Shown: piece by piece, positions 1-10,063 of the stretch
Position numbering within the stretch: the first letter of the stretch is position 1
Layout: each line of letters begins with the position of its first letter
NCBI RefSeq assembly: GCF_022378355.1
Contig: NZ_JAKMAJ010000016.1
Location: forward strand, 1-64,000
Reading direction: 5' to 3'
Length of the DNA stretch: 64,000 nucleotides
Origin: Brenneria bubanii
Lineage (GTDB): Bacteria > Pseudomonadota > Gammaproteobacteria > Enterobacterales > Enterobacteriaceae
Position numbers and translations under genes: made by a program
Notes under the pieces: generated by a model
Seen by the model: only the letters and a program-made list of their open reading frames with translations
Told to the model about the DNA's origin: nothing
The model's database searches: none

Positions 1-73
1 TCAGCAGTGAAACGCCGTAGCGCCGATGGTAGTGTGGGGTCTCCCCATGTGAGAGTAGGGAACTGCCAGGCAT
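1..73 (+). rRNA. rrf: 5S ribosomal RNA, 3' part (5' end outside the window)
   Basis: The first 73 bases match the 3' two thirds of enterobacterial 5S rRNA, including the segments GTGAAACGCCGTAGCGCC and GGGAACTGCCAGGCAT that close the molecule. The start lies before the window, so 23S and 16S genes are expected to the left. No tRNA follows before the terminator, so this is the distal end of an rrn operon. In E. coli rrnD also lies near the yhdWXYZ transporter, the homologue of the genes to the right. Confidence 0.96.
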
Positions 74-85
74 CAAATCAGACAG

Positions 86-115
86 AAAGCCTCATGCGCA
101 AGCATGAGGCTTTTT
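86..115 (+). terminator. Rho-independent terminator of the rRNA operon
   Basis: A perfect 12-bp stem (86-97 with 102-113) closes on a GCAA tetraloop and runs into a T tract, 12 bases after the 5S gene. This is a classical intrinsic terminator oriented for the rRNA transcript. Confidence 0.93.
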
Positions 116-166
116 GCGTTATGGCAACGTTAAAATTAGCTCCTCCGACTTTAATCATATGCGACA

Positions 167-197
167 AAAAAGCCCTGGTGGGATAGCAGGGCTTTTT
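167..197 (-). terminator. Intrinsic terminator of argD (bidirectional)
   Basis: An 11-bp perfect inverted repeat (167-177 with 187-197) has a GC-rich core and A/T-rich outer ends, so it gives a U tract on either strand. It lies about 30 bases past the argD stop codon and also backs up the rRNA terminator. Confidence 0.85.
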
Positions 198-224
198 GAT
201 GGGCGGACATTGGTTATCTGCGTA

Positions 225-1520
<1,296 letters not shown>

Positions 1521-1555
1521 ATGGCAGGCAATGTTTAATCACGCTGAAAGAAAAT

Positions 1556-2146
1556 TTATTTCCTATCTGACTCTATTTTAAGAAAATTATCTAAAAGCTG
1601 ATGCCCTTGCTGGCTGAGAATACTTTCAGGATGAAACTGAACGCCTTCCAATGGCAGCGAACGGTGCCGAATTCCCATGATCTCATCAGGTTTGCCGTCA
1701 CGCTCGCTCCAGGCTGTCACTTCAAAGCAGTTGGGAAGAGATGCGGATTCAATCACCAATGAGTGGTAGCGTGTTACCGTCAATGGCTGAGTCAGTCCGG
1801 TAAAAATCCCCGTATTGTTGTGCTGTATGGCCGATGTTTTGCCATGCATCACCTGCCGGGCACGAATAATGCGGGCGCCAAACGCCTGCGCCATCGCCTG
1901 ATGCCCAAGGCAAACCCCAAGGATAGGCAGTTTTCCGGCGAAATGACGGATAGCGGCCAATGAGATGCCTGCCTCATCCGGCGTGCAGGGACCGGGAGAT
2001 ATTACGAGCCGGGATGGTGACAGTCTTGCAATATCGTCCAGCGTCAGTTCGTTATTCCGTTTGACCGATACTTCCGCCCCCAGCTCGCAAAAATACTGAT
2101 ACAGGTTGTAAGTAAAGGAGTCATAGTTATCGATCAGTAACAGCAT
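1556..2146 (-). CDS. pabA: Aminodeoxychorismate synthase component II (glutamine amidotransferase) PabA
   Basis: Glutaminase subunit that supplies ammonia to PabB for 4-amino-4-deoxychorismate, the precursor of p-aminobenzoate and folate. It is a class I glutamine amidotransferase with the nucleophile C79 in GVCLGHQ, the oxyanion-strand motif [11 protein letters not shown] (about 50-60) and the His-Glu pair in GVQFHPES near the C-terminus. At 196 residues it is slightly longer than E. coli PabA (187), with an extended tail. TrpG is the other possible family member, but no trp genes are nearby and the argD neighbour fits pabA. Confidence 0.94.
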   Translation of the reverse strand: MLLLIDNYDSFTYNLYQYFCELGAEVSVKRNNELTLDDIARLSPSRLVISPGPCTPDEAGISLAAIRHFAGKLPILGVCLGHQAMAQAFGARIIRARQVMHGKTSAIQHNNTGIFTGLTQPLTVTRYHSLVIESASLPNCFEVTAWSERDGKPDEIMGIRHRSLPLEGVQFHPESILSQQGHQLLDNFLKIESDRK

Positions 2147-2326
2147 GCATCACCCAATATGTTTATTTCCTCGTTCTACCGACGACGGCAAATCAAGTCG
2201 CTTCAATTATGGCGCTGAATGGCATTTTATCATTTAACCGACCTGAGGGTATCGACTTGTCGAGCGGTGCGGCGGTGGATAAGGGGCCGGCATGTAGTGC
2301 GGAATAAACAGCTTAACCGAGAAACA

Positions 2327-2352
2327 CCAGCCGACCGTTTCTGGCAGGCTGG
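2327..2352 (-). terminator. Probable terminator hairpin after aapP
   Basis: CCAGCC (2327-2332) pairs with GGCTGG (2347-2352), with extra inner pairs, about 10 bases past the aapP stop. On the minus strand it is followed by a weak TGTTTCT tract, so termination efficiency is uncertain. Confidence 0.45.
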
Positions 2353-2361
2353 CGTTTTGCC

Positions 2362-3123
2362 TTAATGCAGGATTTGGGACAGGAAGGTCTGTGTCCGTTC
2401 CGAACGAGGGCTGGTGAAGAAAATATCCGGCGCCGCCTGTTCGACGATTTCCCCCTGGTCCATAAAAATGACGCGGTCGGCAACGGTTTTCGCAAATCCC
2501 ATTTCATGGGTTACACACAGCATCGTCATACCGTCTTCCGCCAGCCCCAGCATGGTATCCAGCACTTCTTTCACCATCTCAGGGTCGAGAGCCGACGTCG
2601 GTTCATCAAACAGCATGATTTTGGGTTTCATGCACAGTGAGCGAGCGATGGCTACACGCTGCTGCTGTCCACCGGAAAGCTGCCCGGGAAACTTGTGCGC
2701 GTGGGCGGAAATACGGACCCGTTCCAGATAGTGCATCGCCAGCTCTTCCGCTTCCTTTTTCGGCATATGGCGTACCCAGCAAGGCGCGAGGGTACAGTTC
2801 TGCAATACGGTTAAATGGGGAAACAGATTAAAGTGTTGAAATACCATACCGACTTCAGTCCTGATTTTTTCGATATTGCGTAAGTCGTTGTTCAGCTCAA
2901 TGCCATCAACCACGATAAGCCCTTGTTGATGCTCTTCCAGATGATTGATACAGCGTATGGTGGTGGATTTCCCCGAGCCGGAAGGGCCGCACAGTACGAT
3001 TCTCTCGCCCTGTTTTACCTGTAAGTTAATGTTTTTCAGCACGTGGAATTGTCCATACCACTTATTCACATTCTCTAATGTGATCATGTGAGCGGCAGAT
3101 TGCGTTATAGAATTCTGATTCAT
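2362..3123 (-). CDS. aapP: General L-amino acid ABC transporter, ATP-binding subunit AapP (YhdZ)
   Basis: Cytoplasmic ATPase of the AapJQMP importer. It carries a Walker [10 protein letters not shown], the ABC signature [10 protein letters not shown], Walker [13 protein letters not shown] and the switch histidine in VTHEMGFA. I place the start at the ATG preceded by GAGG at good spacing, giving 253 residues (E. coli YhdZ 252). A TTG four codons upstream would extend it but has no ribosome-binding site of its own. The gap to aapM is 8 bp, so the two are translated from one message. It could also energise the nearby ATPase-less transporter at 6833-8293, which is inference. Confidence 0.93.
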   Translation of the reverse strand: MNQNSITQSAAHMITLENVNKWYGQFHVLKNINLQVKQGERIVLCGPSGSGKSTTIRCINHLEEHQQGLIVVDGIELNNDLRNIEKIRTEVGMVFQHFNLFPHLTVLQNCTLAPCWVRHMPKKEAEELAMHYLERVRISAHAHKFPGQLSGGQQQRVAIARSLCMKPKIMLFDEPTSALDPEMVKEVLDTMLGLAEDGMTMLCVTHEMGFAKTVADRVIFMDQGEIVEQAAPDIFFTSPRSERTQTFLSQILH

Positions 3124-3131
3124 GGCTGGCC

Positions 3132-4226
3132 TCAATGCGACTTATGTCCGGTGTTAAAACGATTTTCCAGATGTTGGCTATAACGCGACATACTGAAACA
3201 GAAGATCCAATAGATCACGGCGGCGAAAACATAGCCTTCGGTTGACATGCCAAGCCACGCAGGATCGACGGTTGCCTGTTGAATACTGCTAAAGAGATCG
3301 AAGAGTCCGATGATGATCACCAGGCTGGTGTCTTTAAACAGCGCGATAATGGTGTTGACCAATCCCGGAATCACCATTTTCAGCGCCTGCGGCAGGATAA
3401 CCAGTCCCTGCATCCGCCAGTAGCCCAACCCCAGCGACTCGGCCGCCTCATACTGGCCTTTGGGAAGCGCCTGTAATCCGCCGCGCACCACCTCCGCCAC
3501 ATAGGCTGACTGGAACAGAATCACGCCGACCAGCGCGCGCAACAGCTTATCGATGCTGGTGCCTTCCGTTAGAAATAAAGGGAGCATAACGGATGACATA
3601 AAAAGTACGGTAATCAGCGGCACGCCACGCCAGAACTCAATGAAAATAACCGAGAGTATGCGGATCACCGGCAGCGACGAGCGACGTCCCAGCGCCAGCA
3701 AAATCCCCAGCGGCAACGCGCCGGCGATCCCCACGCAGGCGATAATCAACGTCAGCGTCAGTCCGCCCCATTGGCTGGTTTCTACCAGACTCAGTCCGCC
3801 GAACCCGCCGTAGAGCAGCCACCAGACGACCAGCGGATAGGTCACTGACCAGCAGGCGATATAGCGTCCCCGGCGTGGAAGCGCGTGCCAAAACATCGGC
3901 AGCATGCTGAGCAGACCGATGATCAAAGCAAAGTTGATACGCCAGATCTCCTTTGCGGGATAGAGCCCGTACATGAAATGGCTGAATCTGGCATGGATAA
4001 ATACCCAGCATGCGCCCTCTCTGGTACAGTCGTTACGGGTTGTGCCAATCCAGTTGGCTTGAAACACCGCCCAGTTCAGCAGCGGGGGAATGGTAATCCA
4101 AAGCAGCCACAGGCATAGCAGCGTCAACAGGCTGTTGGTTATGTTGGAGAAAAGATTCCGTCGCGCCCAATCGATCGCTCTGAAAAGCGAGGCTTGACGG
4201 TTCTGTGTATGCGGAATCATCGTCAT
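3132..4226 (-). CDS. aapM: General L-amino acid ABC transporter permease AapM (YhdY)
   Basis: Inner-membrane permease of the HisMQ family, third gene of aapJQMP. The 364-residue protein (E. coli YhdY 367) has hydrophobic segments near 36-55, 120-160 and throughout the C-terminal half. The last third contains the EAA loop ([20 protein letters not shown]), which contacts the ATPase. As usual for AapQ/AapM-type proteins, a long extracytoplasmic region separates the first membrane segment from the conserved core. The start follows AGAGGA. A second ATG two codons downstream is possible. Confidence 0.92.
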   Translation of the reverse strand: MTMIPHTQNRQASLFRAIDWARRNLFSNITNSLLTLLCLWLLWITIPPLLNWAVFQANWIGTTRNDCTREGACWVFIHARFSHFMYGLYPAKEIWRINFALIIGLLSMLPMFWHALPRRGRYIACWSVTYPLVVWWLLYGGFGGLSLVETSQWGGLTLTLIIACVGIAGALPLGILLALGRRSSLPVIRILSVIFIEFWRGVPLITVLFMSSVMLPLFLTEGTSIDKLLRALVGVILFQSAYVAEVVRGGLQALPKGQYEAAESLGLGYWRMQGLVILPQALKMVIPGLVNTIIALFKDTSLVIIIGLFDLFSSIQQATVDPAWLGMSTEGYVFAAVIYWIFCFSMSRYSQHLENRFNTGHKSH

Positions 4227-4235
4227 TTAATCCTC

Positions 4236-5414
4236 TTAGCGCTCTATTAAGGCAATCTTGCGGTTGTAAATGTTCATCAGCAGAGAAATCAGCAGGCTGA
4301 TGATGAGATATACCGACATGGTCATCGCGATGGTTTCTATTGCCTGACCGGTTTGGTTCAGCACCGAGCCGGCAAAGAGCGAAACCATATCCGGATAGCC
4401 GATAGCGGCGGCCAGCGATGAATTTTTTACCACGTTAAGATACTGACTGGTCAGCGGTGGGATAATGACGCGTAACGCCTGGGGCAGAATCACTTTACGC
4501 AGCGTTATCGGATTCGGCAGGCCAAGGGAGTAGGCCGCCTCATGCTGGCCGTAAGAAACGGATTGAATTCCTGAACGGATAATTTCAGCAATAAACGATG
4601 AGGTATACACCGACAGCGCCAGCGTCAGCGCCGCTAATTCAGGGATTAAAACCATACCGCCCCGAAAGTTAAATCCCTTTAATTCCGGTACGTTCCAGTG
4701 CATGGCCGGGCCAAAGATCAGGTGGCTCAAGGTCAGCAATGCCGCCAGAACGCCTAATGCCGCCGGCCAGGTTTTTCTGAATTGACCGGTGAGTGCGTGG
4801 TAGCCCTTATTACGGCGAGCAACAATCAGCGAGATAACCAGCGTGATAACGATGGAAAGGAAGAACGCGATAGCGCCGGGGCCGGCTTCGGGTGCGGGAA
4901 TATAAAGCCCCCGGTTGCTGAGGTACGAAATATCGAAAGCGGTAATGGCTTGCCGCGGGCCAGGCAGGTTGCGAAGCACGGCAAAATACCAGAAAAAGAT
5001 CTGCAACAGCGGCGGAATATTGCGAAAGATCTCAATGTAAATGGTCGAAACTTTTCGCAACAGCCAGTTGTCGGACAGACGAGCCAGCCCGATGACCAGA
5101 CCCAGCATTGAGGCGAGGACAATGCATAGGGCCGAGACCAATAACGTATTGCATAAGCCGACAAGGAAAACACGGCCATAGGTGTCGCCCTGCTGGTAGT
5201 CGATCAGGCGCTGGATAATCCCAAAGCCGGAGCTATTGTTCAGAAATGCGAACCCGTATGTAATTCCTCTCTGAGCAAGGTTGGTAACGGTATTGTGTAA
5301 TAGGTAAGCGGCGGTAGACAATACGGCAATGACCACGATTATTTGATACAGCCAGGCGCGCACCGCTGGATTAGTTAGTGAGATATCACTTTTCACGGTT
5401 GGGCGTTGTTGCAT
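4236..5414 (-). CDS. aapQ: General L-amino acid ABC transporter permease AapQ (YhdX)
   Basis: Partner permease of AapM. The 392 residues (E. coli YhdX 393) show a first membrane segment near 23-41, a conserved HisMQ-type core with the segment STIYIEIFRNIPPLLQ, a long insertion, and a C-terminal EAA loop (EAAYSLGLPNPITLRKVILP). It ends 9 bp before aapM. Gene order J-Q-M-P is the standard order for this transporter. Confidence 0.92.
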   Translation of the reverse strand: MQQRPTVKSDISLTNPAVRAWLYQIIVVIAVLSTAAYLLHNTVTNLAQRGITYGFAFLNNSSGFGIIQRLIDYQQGDTYGRVFLVGLCNTLLVSALCIVLASMLGLVIGLARLSDNWLLRKVSTIYIEIFRNIPPLLQIFFWYFAVLRNLPGPRQAITAFDISYLSNRGLYIPAPEAGPGAIAFFLSIVITLVISLIVARRNKGYHALTGQFRKTWPAALGVLAALLTLSHLIFGPAMHWNVPELKGFNFRGGMVLIPELAALTLALSVYTSSFIAEIIRSGIQSVSYGQHEAAYSLGLPNPITLRKVILPQALRVIIPPLTSQYLNVVKNSSLAAAIGYPDMVSLFAGSVLNQTGQAIETIAMTMSVYLIISLLISLLMNIYNRKIALIER

Positions 5415-5481
5415 ATTGCAGCCTCAATAGCGGGGATACAGAGGGCGCGGCAATCCAGCCGCGCCCGTGTTTCTGTGACGA

Positions 5482-6507
5482 TTAGCGTACGGACGGCGCG
5501 TATTGGATCCCGCCTTTATTCCATAATTCGTTGAGGCCGCGTTTGATTTTTAACTCGCTGCTCATCCCGACATTGCGTTCGAAAATTTCGCCGTAGTTAC
5601 CGACTTGTTTGATGATTTTATGCGCCCAGTCGTTAGATAATTTTAAATCTTTACCGTAGTTGCCTTCATGACCGAGCAGATGGGACATATCCGGGTTGGT
5701 TGGTTTGGCGGCGAGTTGGTCGACGTTTTGCGAAGTGATGCCCATTTCTTCCGCGTTCAACATCGCAAACAGCGTCCAGCGAACAATGGTGAACCACTCT
5801 TCATCGCCACGACGAACAATCGGTCCCAGCGGTTCCTTGGAGATCACTTCCGGCAATACGATAAATTCGCTTGGGTTGCTCAGCTTGATGCGCAGCGCGT
5901 AAAGCTGGGATTGGTCTGACGCCAGGGTATCGCAACGGCCAGATTCCAGCGCTTTGGCGCTTTCGTCAGAGCGGTCAAACGTCACCGGAGTGAACTGCAT
6001 TTTGTTGGTTTTAAAGTAGTCGGCTACGTTCAGCTCGGTATCGGTGCCGGACTGAATACAAACCGTCGCGCCATCAAGTTCTTTGGCGCTGGTCAATCCT
6101 GCCTTGTTGTGGGTCAGGAAACCGATGCCATCGTAATAGGTCACGCCGGTGAACAACAGGCCCATGGCGCTATCGCGCGAGGATGTCCATGTGGTGTTGC
6201 GCGACAACAGATCAACTTCACCGGATTGCAGTGCGGTAAGGCGCTCTTTCGCCGTCAGCGGCGTATATTTTACTTTATTGGCGTCGCCGAATACGGCTGC
6301 CGCCACGCCACGGCATACATCAACATCAATGCCGGTGAATTTACCGCTGGCGTCCGCATAGGAAAAGCCCGGCAATCCATCACTGATACCACACTGCACG
6401 AACCCTTTTTTCTGAATGGCATCCAGAGTCGCGCCTGCATGAGCCTGACCGATCGCGGCAAACAGCGAAGCGCCGGCAACCAAAGTAGAGATAATCATTC
6501 GTTTCAT
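5482..6507 (-). CDS. aapJ: Periplasmic general L-amino acid-binding protein AapJ (YhdW)
   Basis: Substrate-binding protein that captures amino acids in the periplasm and delivers them to AapQM. A signal peptide covers about residues 1-24 (MKRMII...AHA), followed by a family 3 extracellular solute-binding fold (CGISDGLPGFSYADASGKFTGIDVDVC region). I use the ATG preceded by AAGGA, which gives 341 residues, the length of E. coli YhdW; an in-frame TTG six codons upstream lacks a ribosome-binding site. The leader carries a sigma-54 promoter motif about 100 bp upstream, which fits a nitrogen-scavenging role. Confidence 0.94.
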   Translation of the reverse strand: MKRMIISTLVAGASLFAAIGQAHAGATLDAIQKKGFVQCGISDGLPGFSYADASGKFTGIDVDVCRGVAAAVFGDANKVKYTPLTAKERLTALQSGEVDLLSRNTTWTSSRDSAMGLLFTGVTYYDGIGFLTHNKAGLTSAKELDGATVCIQSGTDTELNVADYFKTNKMQFTPVTFDRSDESAKALESGRCDTLASDQSQLYALRIKLSNPSEFIVLPEVISKEPLGPIVRRGDEEWFTIVRWTLFAMLNAEEMGITSQNVDQLAAKPTNPDMSHLLGHEGNYGKDLKLSNDWAHKIIKQVGNYGEIFERNVGMSSELKIKRGLNELWNKGGIQYAPSVR

Positions 6508-6606
6508 ATTCGTCCTTGTAACCAAATTGTTATATCTTGTTGTATTTTAAGTGCTAAATAAGATGCACCCTATCCGTTCATCGGCTCGCCGCCGCGGCAA
6601 GAGCTA

Positions 6607-6622
6607 AGCAATTAAGGTGCCA
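6607..6622 (-). promoter_or_regulatory. Sigma-54 (RpoN) -24/-12 promoter of aapJQMP
   Basis: The minus strand reads TTGGCACCTTAATTGCT, against the consensus YTGGCACG-N4-TTGCW: only the base after TGGCAC differs. GG and GC are ten bases apart, as required for sigma-54. Transcription would start near 6596 and give a leader of about 90 bases. The stretch from 6508 to 6832 holds no gene and is explained by this promoter and the upstream sites. Confidence 0.75.
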
Positions 6623-6696
6623 ATTTTATACTTTGCTGATAAGAGGAAAGAAAATAAGAACAGATTGTTCCAACGTGGGTAGTGAAGCAAAATTCG

Positions 6697-6743
6697 CGCA
6701 CCAAAATAAGGATTGGTGCGTGACGCCGCTCTGTTTTGGTGCG
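6697..6743 (-). promoter_or_regulatory. NtrC-like enhancer octamers upstream of the aapJ promoter
   Basis: The octamer TTGGTGCG occurs at 6713-6720 and 6736-6743, and its reverse complement CGCACCAA at 6697-6704. NtrC sites are built from GCACC/GGTGC half-sites, and the block lies about 100-145 bp upstream of the predicted start, a normal enhancer distance. The inverted pair is spaced 7 bp wider than a canonical NtrC dyad, so occupancy is inferred. Confidence 0.5.
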
Positions 6744-6832
6744 AAAAATCCGGCGGCGCCAGCGAGGCTGCACCGTCGTTATATTCATAATAATTAATAA
6801 TAACCCATAGGCATATTCATCAAGATGAACTA

Positions 6833-7498
6833 TCACTGCTCGACATGACGCCGGTAATATTTTTCAAGTCTCGCCTGCAACTGGCTCAGCACGGTGCTGA
6901 ACATCAGGTAAATCAACGCCGCTTCAATGTAAAGAATCAGCGGCTCGTAGGTGACGGACACAATGCGCTGTGCGGCTAAAAACATCTCCGGAACCGTGAT
7001 CACCGCGGCAAGCGATGTATCTTTAATGAGAGAAATAAAGGTGTTGGATAGCGGTGGTAATGAAACAAATACCGACTGCGGAAAGATGACCCAGCGAATT
7101 GCCTGCGCGCCATTCATACCCAAAGAGTAAGCGGCGTTCCACTGTTCCTTCGGAACGGACTGTATGGCGCCACGGACGATTTCCGAACTGTATGCACCAA
7201 CACTGATCGTGAAGCCGATTAAAGCGGCGGGAAAGGCATCCAGCGTAATGCCCGCGCTGGGAAGTCCGTAAAAAATGAGAAATAGCTGAACCAGTAATGG
7301 TGTTCCACGGATAACCCAGACATAAAAATCGCCGATCCATTGCAGCGGTTTGGGGCCGTAGAGGCGGAGCAGGGCGACGATAACGCCGACGGCCAGGCCG
7401 AAAAGAAAGGAAAGAATAGCCAGCGGAACGGTAAATTTCAGTCCCGCGGACAGCAGATTCCAGAAGGCGTCTGCCATAAGCTGTAACCAGGGCGGCAT
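6833..7498 (-). CDS. Polar amino acid ABC transporter permease (cystine/YecS-like)
   Basis: Inner-membrane permease of the HisM/GlnP family, 221 residues, with about five membrane segments. The segment WVIRGTPLLVQLFLIFYGLP is near 62-81 and the EAA-type loop (NAAYSLGMNGAQAIRWVIFP) lies in the C-terminal half. It is encoded 24 bp after the binding protein, so the two form one unit. No gene for an ATP-binding subunit follows; the next gene downstream is aapJ, beyond a promoter region. Similarity in size and sequence is to TcyL/YecS-type cystine permeases, but the substrate is not established. Confidence 0.87.
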   Translation of the reverse strand: MPPWLQLMADAFWNLLSAGLKFTVPLAILSFLFGLAVGVIVALLRLYGPKPLQWIGDFYVWVIRGTPLLVQLFLIFYGLPSAGITLDAFPAALIGFTISVGAYSSEIVRGAIQSVPKEQWNAAYSLGMNGAQAIRWVIFPQSVFVSLPPLSNTFISLIKDTSLAAVITVPEMFLAAQRIVSVTYEPLILYIEAALIYLMFSTVLSQLQARLEKYYRRHVEQ

Positions 7499-7522
7499 GA
7501 AAACGACTCCGAAAAGGCGCGA

Positions 7523-8293
7523 TTATTGAGATACATCCTCACCAAAGTATCGTATGGCTATCGTTTTATAAGTGCCATCGGCTTTAATCTCATCCAGCGC
7601 CTTGTTCAGCGCGTCGGCGAGTCGGGTTTGCCCCTTTCGGATTAAGATGGCTGAGGGTTCTCCTGTGGCGGAGATGGCGGTAACCTTGACGTTAGCATCC
7701 GGCTTGCGCTTCTTGAAATCCAGGAAAGACAGGTTGTCGTTGAGCGTGGCATCGGCGCGGCCACTGAGCACCAGCGCCAAAGACTGATTAAAGCCATCAG
7801 TGGGAATAATCTCCGCGCCGTGGCGTGTCGCCAACTGCGCATAGTTGCTGGTCAGGCTTTGCGCCGATTTTTTGCCCTTTAAGTCGGCGAAGTCTTTGAT
7901 TGCGGTGTTATCGGCGCGGGTGATAAGCACGGCTTTTGAATAGATATAAGGTTGGGAAAAGTCATATTTAGCCTGACGCGCTTGCGTTACGCCAACCTGA
8001 TTGATGACGGCGTCATAGCGTTTGGCGTCCACACCGGCGATGAGTCCGTCCCAGCGCCCCTCGATAAACTGGAATTTTACGCCGAGCCTGTCGGCGACCG
8101 CGCGGCCAATATCCACATCAAAACCAACCAGTTGACCCGATTTATCGTGATAGGTGTAGGGGGCATAGGTGCCCTCCGTACCCCATTTGATCACGCCGGC
8201 GGATTTTATTGCGTCAAGGTCATCCTGCGCTTGCGCCAGGACGCTGGTGGCAAGCAGTGCGCCACTCAGTAAAGCAAAACGGATTCTTTTCAT
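7523..8293 (-). CDS. Periplasmic polar amino acid-binding protein of an ABC transporter
   Basis: 256 residues with a signal peptide of about 22 residues (MKRIRFALLSG...AQAQ) and a family 3 solute-binding fold: GTEGTYAPYTYHD near 38-50, GFDVDIGRAVADRLGV near 58-73 and EGRWDGLIAGVDAKRYD near 78-94, which is typical of FliY/TcyA-like cystine and polar amino-acid binders. It precedes the permease. A 180-bp gap separates it from the ridA-like gene upstream, so it may have its own promoter or be the distal part of the LacI-controlled unit. The exact ligand cannot be read from sequence. Confidence 0.87.
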   Translation of the reverse strand: MKRIRFALLSGALLATSVLAQAQDDLDAIKSAGVIKWGTEGTYAPYTYHDKSGQLVGFDVDIGRAVADRLGVKFQFIEGRWDGLIAGVDAKRYDAVINQVGVTQARQAKYDFSQPYIYSKAVLITRADNTAIKDFADLKGKKSAQSLTSNYAQLATRHGAEIIPTDGFNQSLALVLSGRADATLNDNLSFLDFKKRKPDANVKVTAISATGEPSAILIRKGQTRLADALNKALDEIKADGTYKTIAIRYFGEDVSQ

Positions 8294-8473
8294 TATCAGT
8301 TCCTGTGGGAATAGGTTCTATTACCTTCATTCACCATAAATTTACGCGAGGCGGTTTATTTTTATAAATGACATTGCGCGCTGGGTTATATCAGAACTGA
8401 ATATAGTCGTGGGCGGGTGATGGAGGCGGCGCCGTTATCCATTGCCGCCGTGATTGTGGCTGGGACTGGGCGA

Positions 8474-8863
8474 TCAACGCTTGTCGGATCGATAGGCAAC
8501 ACAGTCAATTTCAACTTTGCAATCGACCATCATGCTGGATTGCACACAGGCGCGGGCGGGGGGATTGTCGCCAAAATATTCGGCATAAACGCCGTTAAAA
8601 CTCCAGAAGTCGCGCGGATCGTCCAGCCATACGCCGACCCGCACCACGTCTTCAGTGCCGTAGCCTGCTTCCTGGAGGATGGCGATGAGGTTTTCAATGG
8701 CCTTACGGCTTTCACTCACGATGCCGCCGGAGAGAATTTCGCCGCCCTCTATCGCGACCTGGCCGGAAACATACAGCCAGCCGTCGGCCTGCGCCGCTCG
8801 GGCGAAAGGCAGCCCTTTACCGCCCGCGCCTTGTTCCCCACTGCCATAACGTTTGATTGTCAT
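8474..8863 (-). CDS. RidA/YjgF-family enamine/imine deaminase
   Basis: Small cytosolic enzyme family that hydrolyses reactive enamines such as 2-aminoacrylate, the products of PLP-dependent dehydratases, to ketoacids and ammonia. The 129-residue protein starts at the ATG behind GGAAGGAAAAGAG; an open frame upstream reads into the neighbouring gene and is not used. The key arginine is R104 in PPARACVQ, and E119 lies in KVEID near the C-terminus. The cysteine at 106 replaces the more usual Ser/Thr. It follows a D-serine dehydratase-like gene by 46 bp, which makes enamine clearance a sensible job here. Confidence 0.88.
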   Translation of the reverse strand: MTIKRYGSGEQGAGGKGLPFARAAQADGWLYVSGQVAIEGGEILSGGIVSESRKAIENLIAILQEAGYGTEDVVRVGVWLDDPRDFWSFNGVYAEYFGDNPPARACVQSSMMVDCKVEIDCVAYRSDKR

Positions 8864-8909
8864 TTCTCTTTTCCTTCCGTTTCGTTGTTTGCTAAAAACG
8901 TTCGCTGCG

Positions 8910-9995
8910 TCAGACGATGCATCCGCGGGCGACAACCGTCTGAACGCCGACCAACTGGCCGTGGCGAATAATATGAATCTCATCGACCATGTTGGTGACG
9001 ACGCAGGCATGATTCGGAACGATGCGGACCTTGTCGCCGACCGACAGCCCGATCGGCCCATCGCTGATCAAACGCCCATGCTCTTCCGAGAGTTGATCGA
9101 TAACGATATCCGGGCGGCCGAGAATCTGCCCATAGCCCGACATCCCAAGCAAATCGGCGGTTAATGTCTTGCTGCCGGCGTCAATCACGGCGCGGTGGTC
9201 GTTTGGCACCGAAACCACGGTGGCCAGTACGGTCAGCGCGCAGTCTTCCCATTCGCATACTCCGCGCTCAACCAGCGATCGATCGTTGTAGACATAGGTT
9301 CCGGGACGGTATTCGGTGACCACCGGCGCATTCGCCGCCTGCATCATGGAGGGCGTTCCGCCGGAGCTGATAATCAGCTCGCGTTCGCCGATTTTTTGAT
9401 AAACAAGCTGCTTTGCCTCACGCATAAATCGTTCGACGACCTGTTCTTCACCGGCCGGCGGATAGGTCATCAGTCCGGCGAACACCAGTCCTGACGCGTC
9501 GTTGATCTGCTCGGCGAGGCGCGCGGCGTCCTGTGGGGAAGGTACGCCGCAGCGCTGCGCGCCGGTATCGCATTCCACCAGGACGGCAAGCGGCGAGGCT
9601 TCCGAGGCGAAGACGGCGGATAGGCCGTTAATCACCTCGATGCTATCGGCCACCACCGCAAGGCGAACCTTGCGCGCCAGCGCCGCCAGCCGGCGCACCT
9701 TGTTTGCGCCAAGGATGTTATAAGTGATTAGTACATCGGTGATGCGCGGACTGCCGGCAATCATGGCTTCCGCTTCGGAAACCTTCTGGCAGGTAATGCC
9801 GACGGCGCCGGCGTCCAACTGCATTTCGGCTATCTGCGGCAGCTTGTGGGTTTTGATATGCGGCCTGACCTTGAGGCCATGGCCTGCGGCGTAGCGCTGG
9901 AAGCGGGTAATGTTCGCGCTGGCGATATCAAGGTTAACCAGTACGGCGGGGGTATCTACCTCATTTATCGAGGCGGGAGCGGTGGTGTCGTTCAC
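8910..9995 (-). CDS. Fold-type III PLP enzyme: D-serine dehydratase/D-threonine aldolase family
   Basis: 361-residue PLP enzyme with an alanine-racemase-like N-terminal barrel and a C-terminal metal-binding domain. The PLP lysine is K48 in RPHIKTHK. The C-terminal metal pair reads N-H329-A-C331, a His-X-Cys site as described for eukaryotic D-serine dehydratase and D-threo-3-hydroxyaspartate dehydratase, whereas D-threonine aldolases are described with His-X-Asp. That favours a dehydratase that releases an enamine, matching the RidA-like gene downstream. The start is a GTG with GGAG about ten bases upstream. No other good start is seen. Substrate specificity is inferred. Confidence 0.85.
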   Translation of the reverse strand: MNDTTAPASINEVDTPAVLVNLDIASANITRFQRYAAGHGLKVRPHIKTHKLPQIAEMQLDAGAVGITCQKVSEAEAMIAGSPRITDVLITYNILGANKVRRLAALARKVRLAVVADSIEVINGLSAVFASEASPLAVLVECDTGAQRCGVPSPQDAARLAEQINDASGLVFAGLMTYPPAGEEQVVERFMREAKQLVYQKIGERELIISSGGTPSMMQAANAPVVTEYRPGTYVYNDRSLVERGVCEWEDCALTVLATVVSVPNDHRAVIDAGSKTLTADLLGMSGYGQILGRPDIVIDQLSEEHGRLISDGPIGLSVGDKVRIVPNHACVVTNMVDEIHIIRHGQLVGVQTVVARGCIV

Positions 9996-10063
9996 GCGTA
10001 GTTTTCTCCATCATAGTAGGCTGACGCCGCCATGCTATTCGCGATGCGCCAAAGGTTGTGGTT

